Under the pieces are notes generated by a model. It made no database searches and was not told where the DNA came from. It saw only the letters and a program-made list of their open reading frames with translations. The translations under genes and the position numbers were made by a program. This document shows positions 49,194 to 58,358 of a DNA stretch of 64,000 nucleotides, one piece after another (within the stretch, counting starts at the first letter, position 1; each line of letters begins with the position of its first letter). The stretch comes from Microbacterium sp. B35-30. Its GTDB lineage: Bacteria > Actinomycetota > Actinomycetes > Actinomycetales > Microbacteriaceae. The stretch covers positions 29,521-93,520 of the forward strand of contig NZ_MWLQ01000027.1 in the NCBI RefSeq assembly GCF_010634855.1, given 5' to 3'.

Positions 49194-49315
49194 CGCCGGC
49201 GAGCGCAGGTTCGCGCACAGAACCGGAGACTCTGGGCAACGCGCTGCGGACGGATGCCTCGCCCGGCGTTTCGCCGAGGATCTCCGATGCTCGGTTCTCG
49301 GCGGTCATCCCGCAG
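49194..49315. other. Convergent intergenic region with long-range inverted repeat
   Basis: AGAACCG at 49219-49225 is complementary to CGGTTCT at 49292-49298, and GGAG/CTCC extend the pairing inward. This could fold as a terminator for the two converging genes, but no compact stem or T-run is seen. Confidence 0.3.
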
Positions 49316-50215
49316 TCAGCGGCCGGCGGCGTCGAGGAGTGCGTCCTCGTCCTCGGCGTCGCGGTCGCGGCCCCTCCGGGGTGCCGGAGCGGCCCCTGGA
49401 GCGGCATCCGTTCCCTCCGCCGCGGTCTCGGCGGCCAGGGCATCCTCGGCGTCTTCGCGGCGGTGCCGCCGCTCGGTGCGTATGACGTAGCCGATGAAGA
49501 TGAACCCCATCACGGCGAAGAGGATCCACTGGATCGCATACGAGAGGTGCGGGCCGGGGTCGTCGGAAGGCGGCTCGAGGGCGCTCGGCGCGGTCGCCGG
49601 CGCCGGGGCCTCCGAGACCATCACGCCGTAGGCGCTCTGCTCGAGGGCGTCGCCCGCGTCGGGGAGTGCGTCGGCGACGAGGCCGAGGTTGATCGTCGGC
49701 ACCTGACCTTCGGGCGCGGAGCGTCCCGATGACGGCAGCGCCTCGCCCGGTCGCAGCCGGACGATGACGGTCGCCTCGCCGGACGGGGGAGCGGGCACCG
49801 CATCGGGTTCGGGCTGGTCCTTCCCGGGCGCCACCCAACCGCGGTCGACGAGCAGCACGCGGCCGTCGTCGAGGCGGAACGGCACGAGCACCTCGAACGC
49901 CGACGTGCCGCCGTGCGGACGGTTGCGGGCGAGAAGCTCGTCGTCGGCCAGGTAGGTGCCGGTGAGGATCACCGGACGCCACTCGTCCTGCGGATCGAGT
50001 TCGCCGCCGGCAGGGATGAGGTCGGCGAGGGGCACCGGCGGGGCGTCGTAGTTCTCCGCGACCAGCGCGAGCTGCCCGGAGCGCTCCTGATTGCGCGTGA
50101 ACTGCCAGTTCGACAGGAACGCGCACGCGATGGCGAAGACCACGGCGAGCGCGATGTAGATCGCCCAGCGCCCCGCGCGGGGAAGACGCTGCATGCTGAC
50201 CGAGCGGCCGCTCAT
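49316..50215 (-). CDS. SURF1-family cytochrome oxidase assembly protein
   Basis: 299 residues. Membrane segment near the N-terminus (WAIYIALAVVFAIACAFLSNWQ, about 17-38, quoted across its edges) followed by the SURF1 motif WQFTRNQER, then a large outside domain with RPVILTGTYL and LLVDRGWV, and a second membrane segment (SYAIQWILFAVMGFIFIGYV, about 225-244). SURF1 assists heme A insertion into cytochrome c oxidase, matching ctaA and ctaB in this window. The cytosolic tail is acidic and Ala-rich. The ATG overlaps the stop of the small upstream gene (ATGA). Confidence 0.92.
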   Translation of the reverse strand: MSGRSVSMQRLPRAGRWAIYIALAVVFAIACAFLSNWQFTRNQERSGQLALVAENYDAPPVPLADLIPAGGELDPQDEWRPVILTGTYLADDELLARNRPHGGTSAFEVLVPFRLDDGRVLLVDRGWVAPGKDQPEPDAVPAPPSGEATVIVRLRPGEALPSSGRSAPEGQVPTINLGLVADALPDAGDALEQSAYGVMVSEAPAPATAPSALEPPSDDPGPHLSYAIQWILFAVMGFIFIGYVIRTERRHRREDAEDALAAETAAEGTDAAPGAAPAPRRGRDRDAEDEDALLDAAGR

Positions 50216-50466
50216 CGCGTCGTCTCCCTCTCCGCAGTCGTATCCGACTCCATAGGGGCCAGCGGCGCCACCGAGACGGGAAAGTCGCGGGCGGAGAGGA
50301 AATCGCGCAGATACCCGACGTGCTCGTCGCATGCGACCCACGTCTTGCGTCGATCGGCGGCGTGGATGCGCGGGTTCCGCCAGTCGATGCGCCAGCCTGC
50401 CGCGGCGCGGCATCCCGCCCGCGAGCAGGTCGCGTCGACGCCCTGCTCGCGGTGGACGTCGCTCAT
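50212..50466 (-). CDS. Small conserved-looking Cys protein in SURF1 operon
   Basis: 84 residues. Cys at about 14 and 19 (CSRAGC), then WRIDWRNPRIH and WVACDEHVGYLRDFL with a third Cys and His, which together could bind one zinc ion (C-x4-C ... C-x2-H). It is coupled at both ends by ATGA overlaps, to the DUF3099 gene and SURF1. No known function. Its tight coupling suggests a role with SURF1 or in general protein output of the operon. Confidence 0.8.
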   Translation of the reverse strand: MSDVHREQGVDATCSRAGCRAAAGWRIDWRNPRIHAADRRKTWVACDEHVGYLRDFLSARDFPVSVAPLAPMESDTTAERETTR

Positions 50467-50834
50467 GCGGCCCCATCCCGGGTGCCGTCTGTGGCCGGCC
50501 GCGTCTCATCGATGCGGATCACGCGTGCCTCGGGTGCGGCGGCCGCCGAGGGAGCCGAGGGCGCGGCGGGCAGAGCCGCCTCGGGATCCTCGCGCCGGTT
50601 GCGCCGGCCCTCCTGGCCGACGTTCGCCGAGACGACCGCGACGTAGGGGAGGAAGATCGCCGCAGCCGCGAACACCCACGTGTACCAGCCATAGGGAGTG
50701 ATGACCACCATGAGGACGAAGCACGCGATGCGGATGCCCATCGTCACGAGATACCGCATCGACCGCGCGTCGACGTCGTCGCGCGGTGCGCGCGGCAGGG
50801 ACGTGGCCGATGGGGCGTGGCTCGAACTCTTCAC
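50463..50834 (-). CDS. DUF3099 membrane protein
   Basis: 123 residues from GTG 50834, nine bases after a TACCCT box. Two adjacent hydrophobic segments (IRIACFVLMVVITPYGWYTW and FAAAAIFLPYVAVVSANVG, about 35-73) with the PYGWYTWVF turn that marks DUF3099. The tail is Ala/Pro/acidic. Function unknown; heads the operon DUF3099-small protein-SURF1. Confidence 0.85.
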   Translation of the reverse strand: MKSSSHAPSATSLPRAPRDDVDARSMRYLVTMGIRIACFVLMVVITPYGWYTWVFAAAAIFLPYVAVVSANVGQEGRRNRREDPEAALPAAPSAPSAAAAPEARVIRIDETRPATDGTRDGAA

Positions 50835-50867
50835 GGTACTTCCAGGGTACGCCGCTTGCACGGCGTA

Positions 50868-50895
50868 GGCGCCCCGGAATCGTGTCCGGGGCGCC
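50868..50895. terminator. Terminator hairpin after the DUF4190-like gene
   Basis: GGCGCCCCGGA pairs perfectly with TCCGGGGCGCC across ATCGTG (11 bp), five bases past the stop codon at 50901. Confidence 0.65.
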
Positions 50896-50900
50896 GGGAT

Positions 50901-51413
50901 TCAGTACGTGCCGCCGGTCTCCTGGTAGACCGCGAAGAAGAATCCGAAGAACGCGATCGCCGCGATGATGCCGAGGAGCGCCAGGCCGAGACCGACCCAG
51001 CCGACGATGGTGCCGGCCAGCGCCATCCCGCGGCCCTGCTCACCGCTGGTCTTGAGCTGGTTGAGCGACATGTGGCCGGTGATCACGCCCACGATCGACC
51101 CGACGAAGGGCACGATGACGAAGGCGGCGACCGACGCGATGAGCGAGACGATCGCGAGGGTGTTGGTCTTGGTCTGCGCTCCGTAGCCATAACCCGCTGC
51201 GGTGCCGTAGGCGGGCGCCGCACCGTACGCGGGGGCTGCGCCGTAGGAAGGAGCTGGAGTCGACGCGGGCGCGCCGTAGGCGGCCGGGGGATAGGCGCCC
51301 TGCGCGGGCGGCGGGTACGCGCCCGCGGCCGGCTGCGCCGCTGCCGGAGCCGGCGGAACCGGCGGGTACGCGTCGGGCTCGGGTGCGGGGTTCTGGGGGG
51401 TGGGGTCGCTCAC
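50901..51413 (-). CDS. DUF4190-like membrane protein with Pro/Ala/Tyr-rich N-terminus
   Basis: 170 residues. The first 80 are low-complexity, with repeated AYPP and PAYGAA units, probably disordered and cytosolic. Then two membrane segments, TNTLAIVSLIASVAAFVIVP (about 84-103) and GTIVGWVGLGLALLGIIAAI (about 133-152), with GVITGHMSLNQLKTSGEQGRGMALAG between, the DUF4190 pattern. Function unknown. ATG start; transcribed alone, as a terminator follows. Confidence 0.83.
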   Translation of the reverse strand: MSDPTPQNPAPEPDAYPPVPPAPAAAQPAAGAYPPPAQGAYPPAAYGAPASTPAPSYGAAPAYGAAPAYGTAAGYGYGAQTKTNTLAIVSLIASVAAFVIVPFVGSIVGVITGHMSLNQLKTSGEQGRGMALAGTIVGWVGLGLALLGIIAAIAFFGFFFAVYQETGGTY

Positions 51414-51540
51414 GGCGGGCCTTTCGTCGATGTCTGTGCCCAGCGTCCCAGCGGCGCACCGAGGGTGTCAAACGGGCCGGGTGCGCAGTTGTGCCGCCGA
51501 TAGGCTGGTGCTGATCCGTCACAACCCCGGGAGTGCCACC

Positions 51541-52251
51541 ATGTCCACCGATCGCGTCGTCCTCGTCACCGGCGGAAACCGCGGCATCGGCCGTGCCATC
51601 GCGGAGCGTTTCGTCGCCGAGGGCTACAGGGTGGCGGTGACCGCGCGCTCTGGAGAAGGTCCCGCGGGCACCCTCACCGTCCGGGCGGACGTGACGGATG
51701 CCGCAGCCGTCGACGCGGCGTTCACCGAGGTCGAGAGCGCCCTCGGCCCGGTCGAGATCGTCGTCGCGAACGCCGGCATCACGAAGGACACGCTCCTGCT
51801 GCGCATGACGGAGGACGATTTCGACAGCGTTGTGGCGACGAACCTCGGCGGCGCGTTCCGCGTGGTCAAGCGCGCGTCGAAGGGCATGCTGCGCGCACGG
51901 TGGGGCCGCGTCGTGCTCATCTCGAGCGTCGTCGGCCTGTACGGCTCCGCCGGCCAGATCAACTACGCCGCCTCGAAGAGCGCGCTCGTGGGCTTCGCCC
52001 GCTCACTCACACGCGAACTCGGCGGACGCGGCATCACCGCCAACGTCGTGGCACCAGGCTTCATCGAGACCGACATGACCGCCGAGCTCTCAGACGACAC
52101 GCAGGCGGAGTACAAGAAGAGCATTCCGGCCGGACGGTTCGCCTCGGCGGAGGAAGTGGCCGGCGTCGTCACCTGGATGGCGTCCGACGACGCCGCCTAC
52201 ATCTCGGGCGCCGTCATCCCGGTCGACGGCGGCCTCGGCATGGGTCACTGA
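51541..52251 (+). CDS. fabG: 3-oxoacyl-ACP reductase-like SDR
   Basis: 236 residues. TGGNRGIG (about 10-17), NAGIT (about 81), catalytic Ser in LISSVVGLYG and YAASK (about 142-146), and IETDMTAELSD. The best match in layout is FabG, the NADPH-dependent 3-ketoacyl-ACP reductase of fatty-acid synthesis; a paralogue with another substrate cannot be excluded, as no other fab gene is near. ATG with a GGGAGTG site; TAGGCT box about 45 bases upstream. Confidence 0.88.
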   Translation: MSTDRVVLVTGGNRGIGRAIAERFVAEGYRVAVTARSGEGPAGTLTVRADVTDAAAVDAAFTEVESALGPVEIVVANAGITKDTLLLRMTEDDFDSVVATNLGGAFRVVKRASKGMLRARWGRVVLISSVVGLYGSAGQINYAASKSALVGFARSLTRELGGRGITANVVAPGFIETDMTAELSDDTQAEYKKSIPAGRFASAEEVAGVVTWMASDDAAYISGAVIPVDGGLGMGH

Positions 52252-52268
52252 CCCCGCGCGTCTGCGCT

Positions 52269-52311
52269 CGACAGGCTCAGCGACCGGGCCAGGTGGTCCC
52301 TGAGCCTGTCG
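52269..52311. repeat. REP-like inverted repeat
   Basis: CGACAGGCTCAG (52269-52280) and CTGAGCCTGTCG (52300-52311), with GACC/GGTC extending the stem past one mismatch, between convergent genes. The sequence is like the dispersed intergenic palindromes seen in many Microbacterium genomes (recalled, not searched). No second copy in this window. Confidence 0.6.
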
Positions 52312-52316
52312 CAGGG

Positions 52317-53024
52317 TCAGCCGATCGCACGCAGGATCGCCTCGGCGACCGCGCCGGGTCGCGAGAACTGCGGCCAGTGGCCGGTGGCGTCTCCGGGTGC
52401 TCCGAGTTCGATCACGTCGAGATGCTGCAGCGCGGCGAGTTCGGCCGCCCACGGCGGGGCCTGCTGGATGATCTCCCTGATGTGCGCCTCGGGCACCGTT
52501 GCCGTGATGATCGTGGCGGGCACGGCACGCCGTCGCTCGTCGGAGAGTCGGATCGGGTCCGTCGGCACCCTCTCCGGCACGGACCGGGCGCGCGCGGCGA
52601 CTTCGGCACGTGTCTGCGGGTCGAGGTCGGCGACGTCGGACTCGTCGAAGAAGTCCCAGCCGGGGAACGGAATCACCCCGTCCACGACGGGAAATTCCGA
52701 GATGGAACCGCCCTCGCCCGGCGGGAAGGTGTCGAGGAACACCACGCGCCCCACGCGGTCGGGACGCGCGTCCACCGCGCCGTAGGCGACGTTCCCGCCG
52801 CCGGAATGGCCGACGATGGCCACGTCACCGTCGAGGCGGTCGAGTTCGTCGACCGTCGCGGCGACCCAATCGGAGATGCCGATGCCGGCCGACTCGGCGC
52901 CCGACGCGCCGACGCCGGGCATCGTCAGCGCGTGGGTGCGGTGGCCGGCGGATTCGAGGGCAGGGGCGACCTCGCCCCAGGAAGACGCGTCGAGCCACAG
53001 CCCGGGTACGAGGATGATGTGCAT
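52317..53024 (-). CDS. Alpha/beta hydrolase
   Basis: 235 residues. Opening strand and oxyanion region HIILVPGLWLDASSW, nucleophile Ser in VGHSGGGN (about residue 72), and catalytic His in ATGHWPQFSRP near the C-terminus (about 217). Resembles the small esterase/salicylate-esterase-like hydrolases; substrate unknown. ATG six bases after a TAGCGT box (leaderless). Confidence 0.88.
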   Translation of the reverse strand: MHIILVPGLWLDASSWGEVAPALESAGHRTHALTMPGVGASGAESAGIGISDWVAATVDELDRLDGDVAIVGHSGGGNVAYGAVDARPDRVGRVVFLDTFPPGEGGSISEFPVVDGVIPFPGWDFFDESDVADLDPQTRAEVAARARSVPERVPTDPIRLSDERRRAVPATIITATVPEAHIREIIQQAPPWAAELAALQHLDVIELGAPGDATGHWPQFSRPGAVAEAILRAIG

Positions 53025-53096
53025 GACTCGACGCTAGCGACGGCAGCCGACATCCGGAGCCCCCTACGGCAGCCGATGACGTAGCCGAGATGCGGC

Positions 53097-53738
53097 CTAC
53101 GGCAGCAGCGGGATGACCTCGGCGAGGTCGATCGGCCCGACGACGAGGTCGGCGCGGGCGCGCACCGCGGGCTTGGCGTTGAAGGCGACCCCGAGCCCGG
53201 CGACGGCCATCATCTCGAGGTCGTTCGCCCCGTCACCGATCGCGATCGTGCGTGCAACGGGCACGCGGCGTTCGGCAGCCCACTCGCGCAGCGCAGCGGC
53301 CTTGCCCGCGGCATCCACGATCCCGCCGTCCACGAGGCCGCTCAGCGCGCCGTCCCGCGTCGCGAGGCGGTTCGCACGCCACACGTCCACGCCGAGGTCG
53401 GGTGCGACGGTGTCGAGGATCTCGTGGAATCCGCCCGAGACGACTCCGACGGCACCGCCGCGCTCGTGCACGGCCGCGATGAGCTCGCGCGCCCCGGGGG
53501 TCGGCTCGATGCGCGACAGAACGCGTGCGAACGCCGCGAGCGGCACGCCTTCGAGCGCCTCGACGCGCGACCGCAGGCTGCTCGCGAAGTCGACCTCGCC
53601 GCGCATGGCGGCCTCTGTCGCCGCCGCCACCTCGGCCCCGCGCCCCGCCTCGTCGGCGATGAGCTCGATGACCTCGTTGCGGATCAGGGTCGAATCGGCG
53701 TCGAGCACCACGAGGAAGCGGGCGGGGGCAGCGGGCAT
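53097..53738 (-). CDS. serB: Phosphoserine phosphatase
   Basis: 213 residues, HAD family. Motif I DADSTLI (about residues 13-19), motif II VVSGGFHE (about 100), Lys in AGKAAALREW, and GDGANDLEMM (about 170) are exactly those of SerB. Catalyses the last step of serine synthesis. Unlike mycobacterial SerB2 it lacks N-terminal ACT domains, so it probably has no amino-acid feedback through them. ATG six bases after a TAGCGT box. Confidence 0.95.
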   Translation of the reverse strand: MPAAPARFLVVLDADSTLIRNEVIELIADEAGRGAEVAAATEAAMRGEVDFASSLRSRVEALEGVPLAAFARVLSRIEPTPGARELIAAVHERGGAVGVVSGGFHEILDTVAPDLGVDVWRANRLATRDGALSGLVDGGIVDAAGKAAALREWAAERRVPVARTIAIGDGANDLEMMAVAGLGVAFNAKPAVRARADLVVGPIDLAEVIPLLP

Positions 53739-53782
53739 CCCTCCACGCTAGCGAAACCCGGAAGCCCCACCCGACCGTTGCG

Positions 53783-55027
<1,245 letters not shown>

Positions 55028-55075
55028 GGCCCCCACACTATGACGCGTTCCGGGCCGTGTACTAGCGTTCGAGAC
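55028..55075. promoter_or_regulatory. Back-to-back leaderless promoters of glgC and glgM
   Basis: Minus strand TAGTGT (55040-55035) is seven bases before the glgC ATG; plus strand TAGCGT (55063-55068) is seven bases before the glgM ATG. The -10 boxes are only 22 bases apart, so the -35 region of each lies on the -10 of the other. Confidence 0.6.
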
Positions 55076-56269
55076 ATGCGAGTCGACATCGTCACCAAGG
55101 AGTACCCTCCGGAGATCTACGGCGGCGCCGGCGTGCACGTGACGGAGCTCGTGAAGGCCTTGCGGTCGACGATCGATGTGCGCGTGCGCGCGTTCGGGGC
55201 CGAGCGCGACGAAGAGGGCACGACGTCGTACGGCGTGCCGGCCGAGCTCTCCGGTGCCAACGCGGCGGTGCAGACGCTCGGCACGGACCTCGAGATCGTG
55301 TCGGATGTCGCCGGCGCCGACGTCGTGCACAGTCACACCTGGTACGCGAACCTCGCCGGCCAGCTCGCCTCATTGCTCCACGGCATCCCGCACATCGTGA
55401 CCGCTCACAGCCTCGAGCCGCTGCGGCCGTGGAAGGCCGAGCAGCTCGGCGGCGGCTACGCCGTCTCGAGCTGGATCGAGAAGTCGGCGTACGAGGGCGC
55501 CGCGGCGATCGTCGCGGTGAGCAACGGCATGCGCGAAGACATCCTGCGCAGCTATCCGGCGCTCGATCCGGAGCGGGTGCGCGTGATCTACAACGGCATC
55601 GACGTCGAGGCCTGGCACCCGGTCGAGGATCCGGCGCTGCTGGCCGAGCTCGGCATCGATCCGGCGAGGCCCTCGGTGGTGTTCGTCGGCCGCATCACGC
55701 GGCAGAAGGGTCTGCCGTACTTCCTCCGCGCCGCCGAGCGACTGCCCGCCGACGTGCAGGTGATCCTCGCCGCCGGTGCTCCCGACACACCCCAGATCAT
55801 GGCCGAAGTCGAGGGCCTCGTGCGCGGGCTGCAGGACACCCGCGCGGGTGTCGTCTGGCTCGATCGGATGCTGTCGCGCCACGAGCTGTGCACCATCCTC
55901 AGCGCGGCCACGACGTTCGTCTGCCCGTCCGTGTACGAGCCGCTGGGCATCGTGAACCTGGAGGCGATGGCCTGCGGTGCGGCAGTCGTGGGGACGGCGA
56001 CGGGCGGCATCCCGGAGGTCGTCGTCGACGGCGTCACCGGGAGGCTCGTCCCGATCGAGCAGGTGCAGGACGGCACCGGGACGCCGACCGACCCCGAGCG
56101 GTATGTGGCAGATCTTGCACGCGTGCTCACCGAGGTCGTGAGCGATCCGGACCGCGCGCGCGAGTACGGCGCCGCCGGACGGCGTCGTGCGACGGAGGAT
56201 TTCAGCTGGCAGCGCATCGCCGATCAGACGGCCGCGCTCTACGCGGAGGTGGCCGCCGGCGGCCGTTAG
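55076..56269 (+). CDS. glgM: ADP-glucose-dependent glycosyltransferase, GlgM/GlgA type
   Basis: 397 residues, GT4 family. N-terminal [19 protein letters not shown] (about 8-26), donor-site RITRQKGL (about 205) and the E-x7-E motif in [19 protein letters not shown] (about 285). In mycobacteria the orthologue divergent from glgC (GlgM, Rv1212c) makes maltose-1-phosphate from ADP-glucose and glucose-1-phosphate, feeding the GlgE pathway; older annotations call it glycogen synthase glgA. The genomic layout here is the same. ATG 55076. Confidence 0.92.
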   Translation: MRVDIVTKEYPPEIYGGAGVHVTELVKALRSTIDVRVRAFGAERDEEGTTSYGVPAELSGANAAVQTLGTDLEIVSDVAGADVVHSHTWYANLAGQLASLLHGIPHIVTAHSLEPLRPWKAEQLGGGYAVSSWIEKSAYEGAAAIVAVSNGMREDILRSYPALDPERVRVIYNGIDVEAWHPVEDPALLAELGIDPARPSVVFVGRITRQKGLPYFLRAAERLPADVQVILAAGAPDTPQIMAEVEGLVRGLQDTRAGVVWLDRMLSRHELCTILSAATTFVCPSVYEPLGIVNLEAMACGAAVVGTATGGIPEVVVDGVTGRLVPIEQVQDGTGTPTDPERYVADLARVLTEVVSDPDRAREYGAAGRRRATEDFSWQRIADQTAALYAEVAAGGR

Positions 56270-56272
56270 GCT
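56267..56272 (+). promoter_or_regulatory. Leaderless promoter for the ABC gene built on the glgM stop codon
   Basis: TAGGCT begins with the glgM TAG stop and ends six bases before the next ATG, giving that gene its own promoter inside the cluster. Confidence 0.45.
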
Positions 56273-56278
56273 GGTCGC

Positions 56279-57064
56279 ATGCCACAGGTGCTCGAGTTCT
56301 CCGACGTCGTCGTCCGCCGAAACGCCAGGAACATCGTCGACCACCTGAACTGGACCGTCAACGACGATGAGCGCTGGGTCGTACTCGGACCCAACGGTGC
56401 CGGCAAGACCACGGTGCTGCAGATGGCCGACACGCTCCTGCACCCCACCTCGGGAACGGTGACCATCCTCGCGGAGCGGCTGGGCCGCACGGACGTGTTC
56501 GAGCTGCGCCCCCGGATCGGATTCGCGTCGTCGGCGATGGCGCGTCGCGTGCCCCCCGAGGAGACCGTGCTGAACGTCGTGCTCACCGCCGCCTACTCGG
56601 TGCTGGGCCGCTGGCGCGAGGACTACGAGGACATCGACGAGCGCCGCGCGCTGCGGGTGCTCGCCGAGTGGAAGCTCGACCACCTCGCTGACCGCACCTT
56701 CGGCACGCTCAGCGACGGCGAGCAGAAGCGGGTGCAGATCGCGCGAGCCGTCATGACGGACCCGGAGCTGCTGCTGCTCGACGAGCCGACCGCGAGCCTG
56801 GATCTCGGCGCGCGCGAAGAGCTCCTCATCCTCCTGGGCGGCTACGCCCAGGCGCCCACGACTCCCGCGATGATCATGGTCACGCACCACGTCGAGGAGA
56901 TTCCGGTCGGCTTCACCCACGTGCTGCTGCTCCGCGATGGACAGGCCGTGGCATCCGGTCCCATCCGCGAGACCCTCACGTCCGAGACGCTCACCGACAC
57001 GTTCGGCGTCCCCATCCGCCTCACCGAAGACGGCGGCCGCTACGCCGCACGGGCGACGCACTGA
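56279..57064 (+). CDS. ABC transporter ATP-binding protein (ModF/YlmA-like)
   Basis: 261 residues. Walker A GPNGAGKTT (about 38-46), signature LSDGEQKRVQIA (about 143; LSDGE instead of LSGGQ), Walker B LLLLDEPTASLD, switch VTHHVEEIPVGF. No permease is encoded nearby, and the sequence is of the YlmA/ModF kind with unknown partner. ATG 9 bases after glgM. Confidence 0.88.
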   Translation: MPQVLEFSDVVVRRNARNIVDHLNWTVNDDERWVVLGPNGAGKTTVLQMADTLLHPTSGTVTILAERLGRTDVFELRPRIGFASSAMARRVPPEETVLNVVLTAAYSVLGRWREDYEDIDERRALRVLAEWKLDHLADRTFGTLSDGEQKRVQIARAVMTDPELLLLDEPTASLDLGAREELLILLGGYAQAPTTPAMIMVTHHVEEIPVGFTHVLLLRDGQAVASGPIRETLTSETLTDTFGVPIRLTEDGGRYAARATH

Positions 57065-57113
57065 CGCCCGCGGAGGCTTGTTCGGCAACCGGCCGGGAGC
57101 CTGGTAGAATCTC

Positions 57114-57176
57114 TCTTTGGTGCGCTCGCACCCCAGACTTTGACCGCCCTGGCAAAATCCAGGGCATCACCCTCAA
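57114..57176 (+). promoter_or_regulatory. rpmE2 promoter and leader hairpin
   Basis: TAGAAT near 57105 is the likely -10 box. The leader contains GCCCTGG-CAAAAT-CCAGGGC, a perfect 7-bp hairpin, just upstream of the CAAAGGA ribosome-binding site. It might control translation. No Zur-type box is visible. Confidence 0.45.
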
Positions 57177-57185
57177 AGGACCATC

Positions 57186-57443
57186 ATGAAGACTGACCTC
57201 CACCCGGACTACCAGGCCGTCGTGTTCCGTGACCTCGGCTCGGGCGAGACGTTCCTCACCCGCTCGACGGTGAGCAGCGACAAGAAGATCGAGCTCGACG
57301 GCGTCGAGTACCCCGTCATCGACGTGGAGATCTCGTCGGCCTCGCACCCGTTCTACACGGGCAAGCAGCGCATCATGGACTCGGCCGGTCGCGTCGAGAA
57401 GTTCAACCAGCGCTTCAAGAACTTCGGCGGCGCTTCCAAGTAA
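57186..57443 (+). CDS. rpmE2: 50S ribosomal protein L31 type B
   Basis: 85 residues. The sequence [16 protein letters not shown] and [20 protein letters not shown] are typical of L31 type B; there is no CxxC, so it does not need zinc. In many bacteria this paralogue replaces zinc-containing L31 under zinc shortage, but here no Zur box is seen and the strong promoter suggests it may be the main L31. Ends before a strong terminator. Confidence 0.95.
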   Translation: MKTDLHPDYQAVVFRDLGSGETFLTRSTVSSDKKIELDGVEYPVIDVEISSASHPFYTGKQRIMDSAGRVEKFNQRFKNFGGASK

Positions 57444-57497
57444 GCCCTCCGCGCGTTTCGACGGCGCTCGACGACCGGTCAGCGTCCGCCTCGGATC

Positions 57498-57525
57498 AGA
57501 AGACCCCGCCTCGGCGGGGTCTTCT
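57498..57525. terminator. Bidirectional terminator after rpmE2
   Basis: AGAAGACCCCGCC pairs perfectly with GGCGGGGTCTTCT around TC: 13 bp, with CTTCTGCGTT on the far side. Confidence 0.8.
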
Positions 57526-57538
57526 GCGTTCCAGCCGC

Positions 57539-58270
57539 TCAGCGGATCGGCCAGCGGCCATCGAGCTGCTCGTCGGGATCGAGCCGGCCGATGCGGACGA
57601 AGTACTCGGTGAGGCTCTCGGCCTGGGCGCGCGCCCAGCCGATCTGGCGGGTGTGGAGTTCGTGGACGGTGTCGGGCAGCCACGGCGCGAAGCGCTCGGC
57701 GAGCGCCTGGGCGACCCGGCCCGCTGCCACCGCGTCGGCTGACGCCTCGTGTGCGGCATCGAGCCTCACGGCGTAGTGCGCCGCAACCACTTCCAGCGTG
57801 CGCTTGCCCTTGCGCCAGCGGTCGTACGCCTTGTCGACGACGAGCGGGTCGATCACCGGTGACGGCTCGTGGATCGGCGCGATGTCGTGACGAAGCGACT
57901 CGTACTTCAGCAAGGAGAAGTCGAAGGGCGCGTTGTAGGCGACGACGGGGATGCCGGCGTCCAGCAGCGCGCGCACCGCCTCGACGACCTCGCTCACGAC
58001 CTCAGCCGCCGGTCGCCCCTGCGCGCGGGCATGCGCGGTCGATATGCCGTGGATCGCACTCGCACCCTCGGGGATGTCGACGCCGGGATCCGCGAGCCAG
58101 TCGCGCGCGCGGATGACCCGGCCCGAGGCATCCAGCAGTCCGACGTGAGCCGTGACGATGCGGTCGGCGGTGACGTCGATGCCCGTGGTCTCGAGGTCGA
58201 ACACCCCGATCATGCGCACCCAGTCCGGCACGTCCCACAGCGGCAGCTGTTCGGGACGCGGGCGGCTCAT
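57539..58270 (-). CDS. DnaQ-like 3'-5' exonuclease
   Basis: 243 residues, DEDDh superfamily. Exo I VFDLETTGID (about 23-32), Exo II PVVAYNAPFDFSLLKYE (about 105-121), Exo III with HEASADAVAAGRV (about 186-198, catalytic His and Asp). Resembles the epsilon proofreading subunit, but no polymerase gene is nearby. The start is ATG 58270, since a TACCGT box ends seven bases upstream; an earlier ATG (58300) would lie inside the promoter. Its promoter has the same TGTCGG-N10-TAnnnT element as uvrA and uvrB, so it probably takes part in the DNA-damage response. Confidence 0.92.
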   Translation of the reverse strand: MSRPRPEQLPLWDVPDWVRMIGVFDLETTGIDVTADRIVTAHVGLLDASGRVIRARDWLADPGVDIPEGASAIHGISTAHARAQGRPAAEVVSEVVEAVRALLDAGIPVVAYNAPFDFSLLKYESLRHDIAPIHEPSPVIDPLVVDKAYDRWRKGKRTLEVVAAHYAVRLDAAHEASADAVAAGRVAQALAERFAPWLPDTVHELHTRQIGWARAQAESLTEYFVRIGRLDPDEQLDGRWPIR

Positions 58271-58277
58271 GCCGATC

Positions 58278-58299
58278 ACGGTATGCGCCGCTTCCGACA
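58278..58299 (-). promoter_or_regulatory. PafBC-type damage promoter of the exonuclease gene
   Basis: On the minus strand: TGTCGGAA (58299-58292), eight bases, TACCGT (58283-58278), seven bases, ATG. Spacing is identical to the uvrA and uvrB elements. Confidence 0.6.
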
Positions 58300-58358
58300 T
58301 CGCGGCGCAGGCGCTCCGCGCGCACCGGAGGCGGAGCCGCGCCTCGTAGACTCGACGG

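Noticed and set aside
57064..57186. Zur box upstream of rpmE2
   Set aside because: No TGATAATGATTATCA-like palindrome is present; the only repeat is an RNA hairpin in the leader.
58271..58300. Ten-residue N-terminal extension of the exonuclease (start at 58300)
   Set aside because: The extension lies between the -35 and -10 elements of the inferred promoter.
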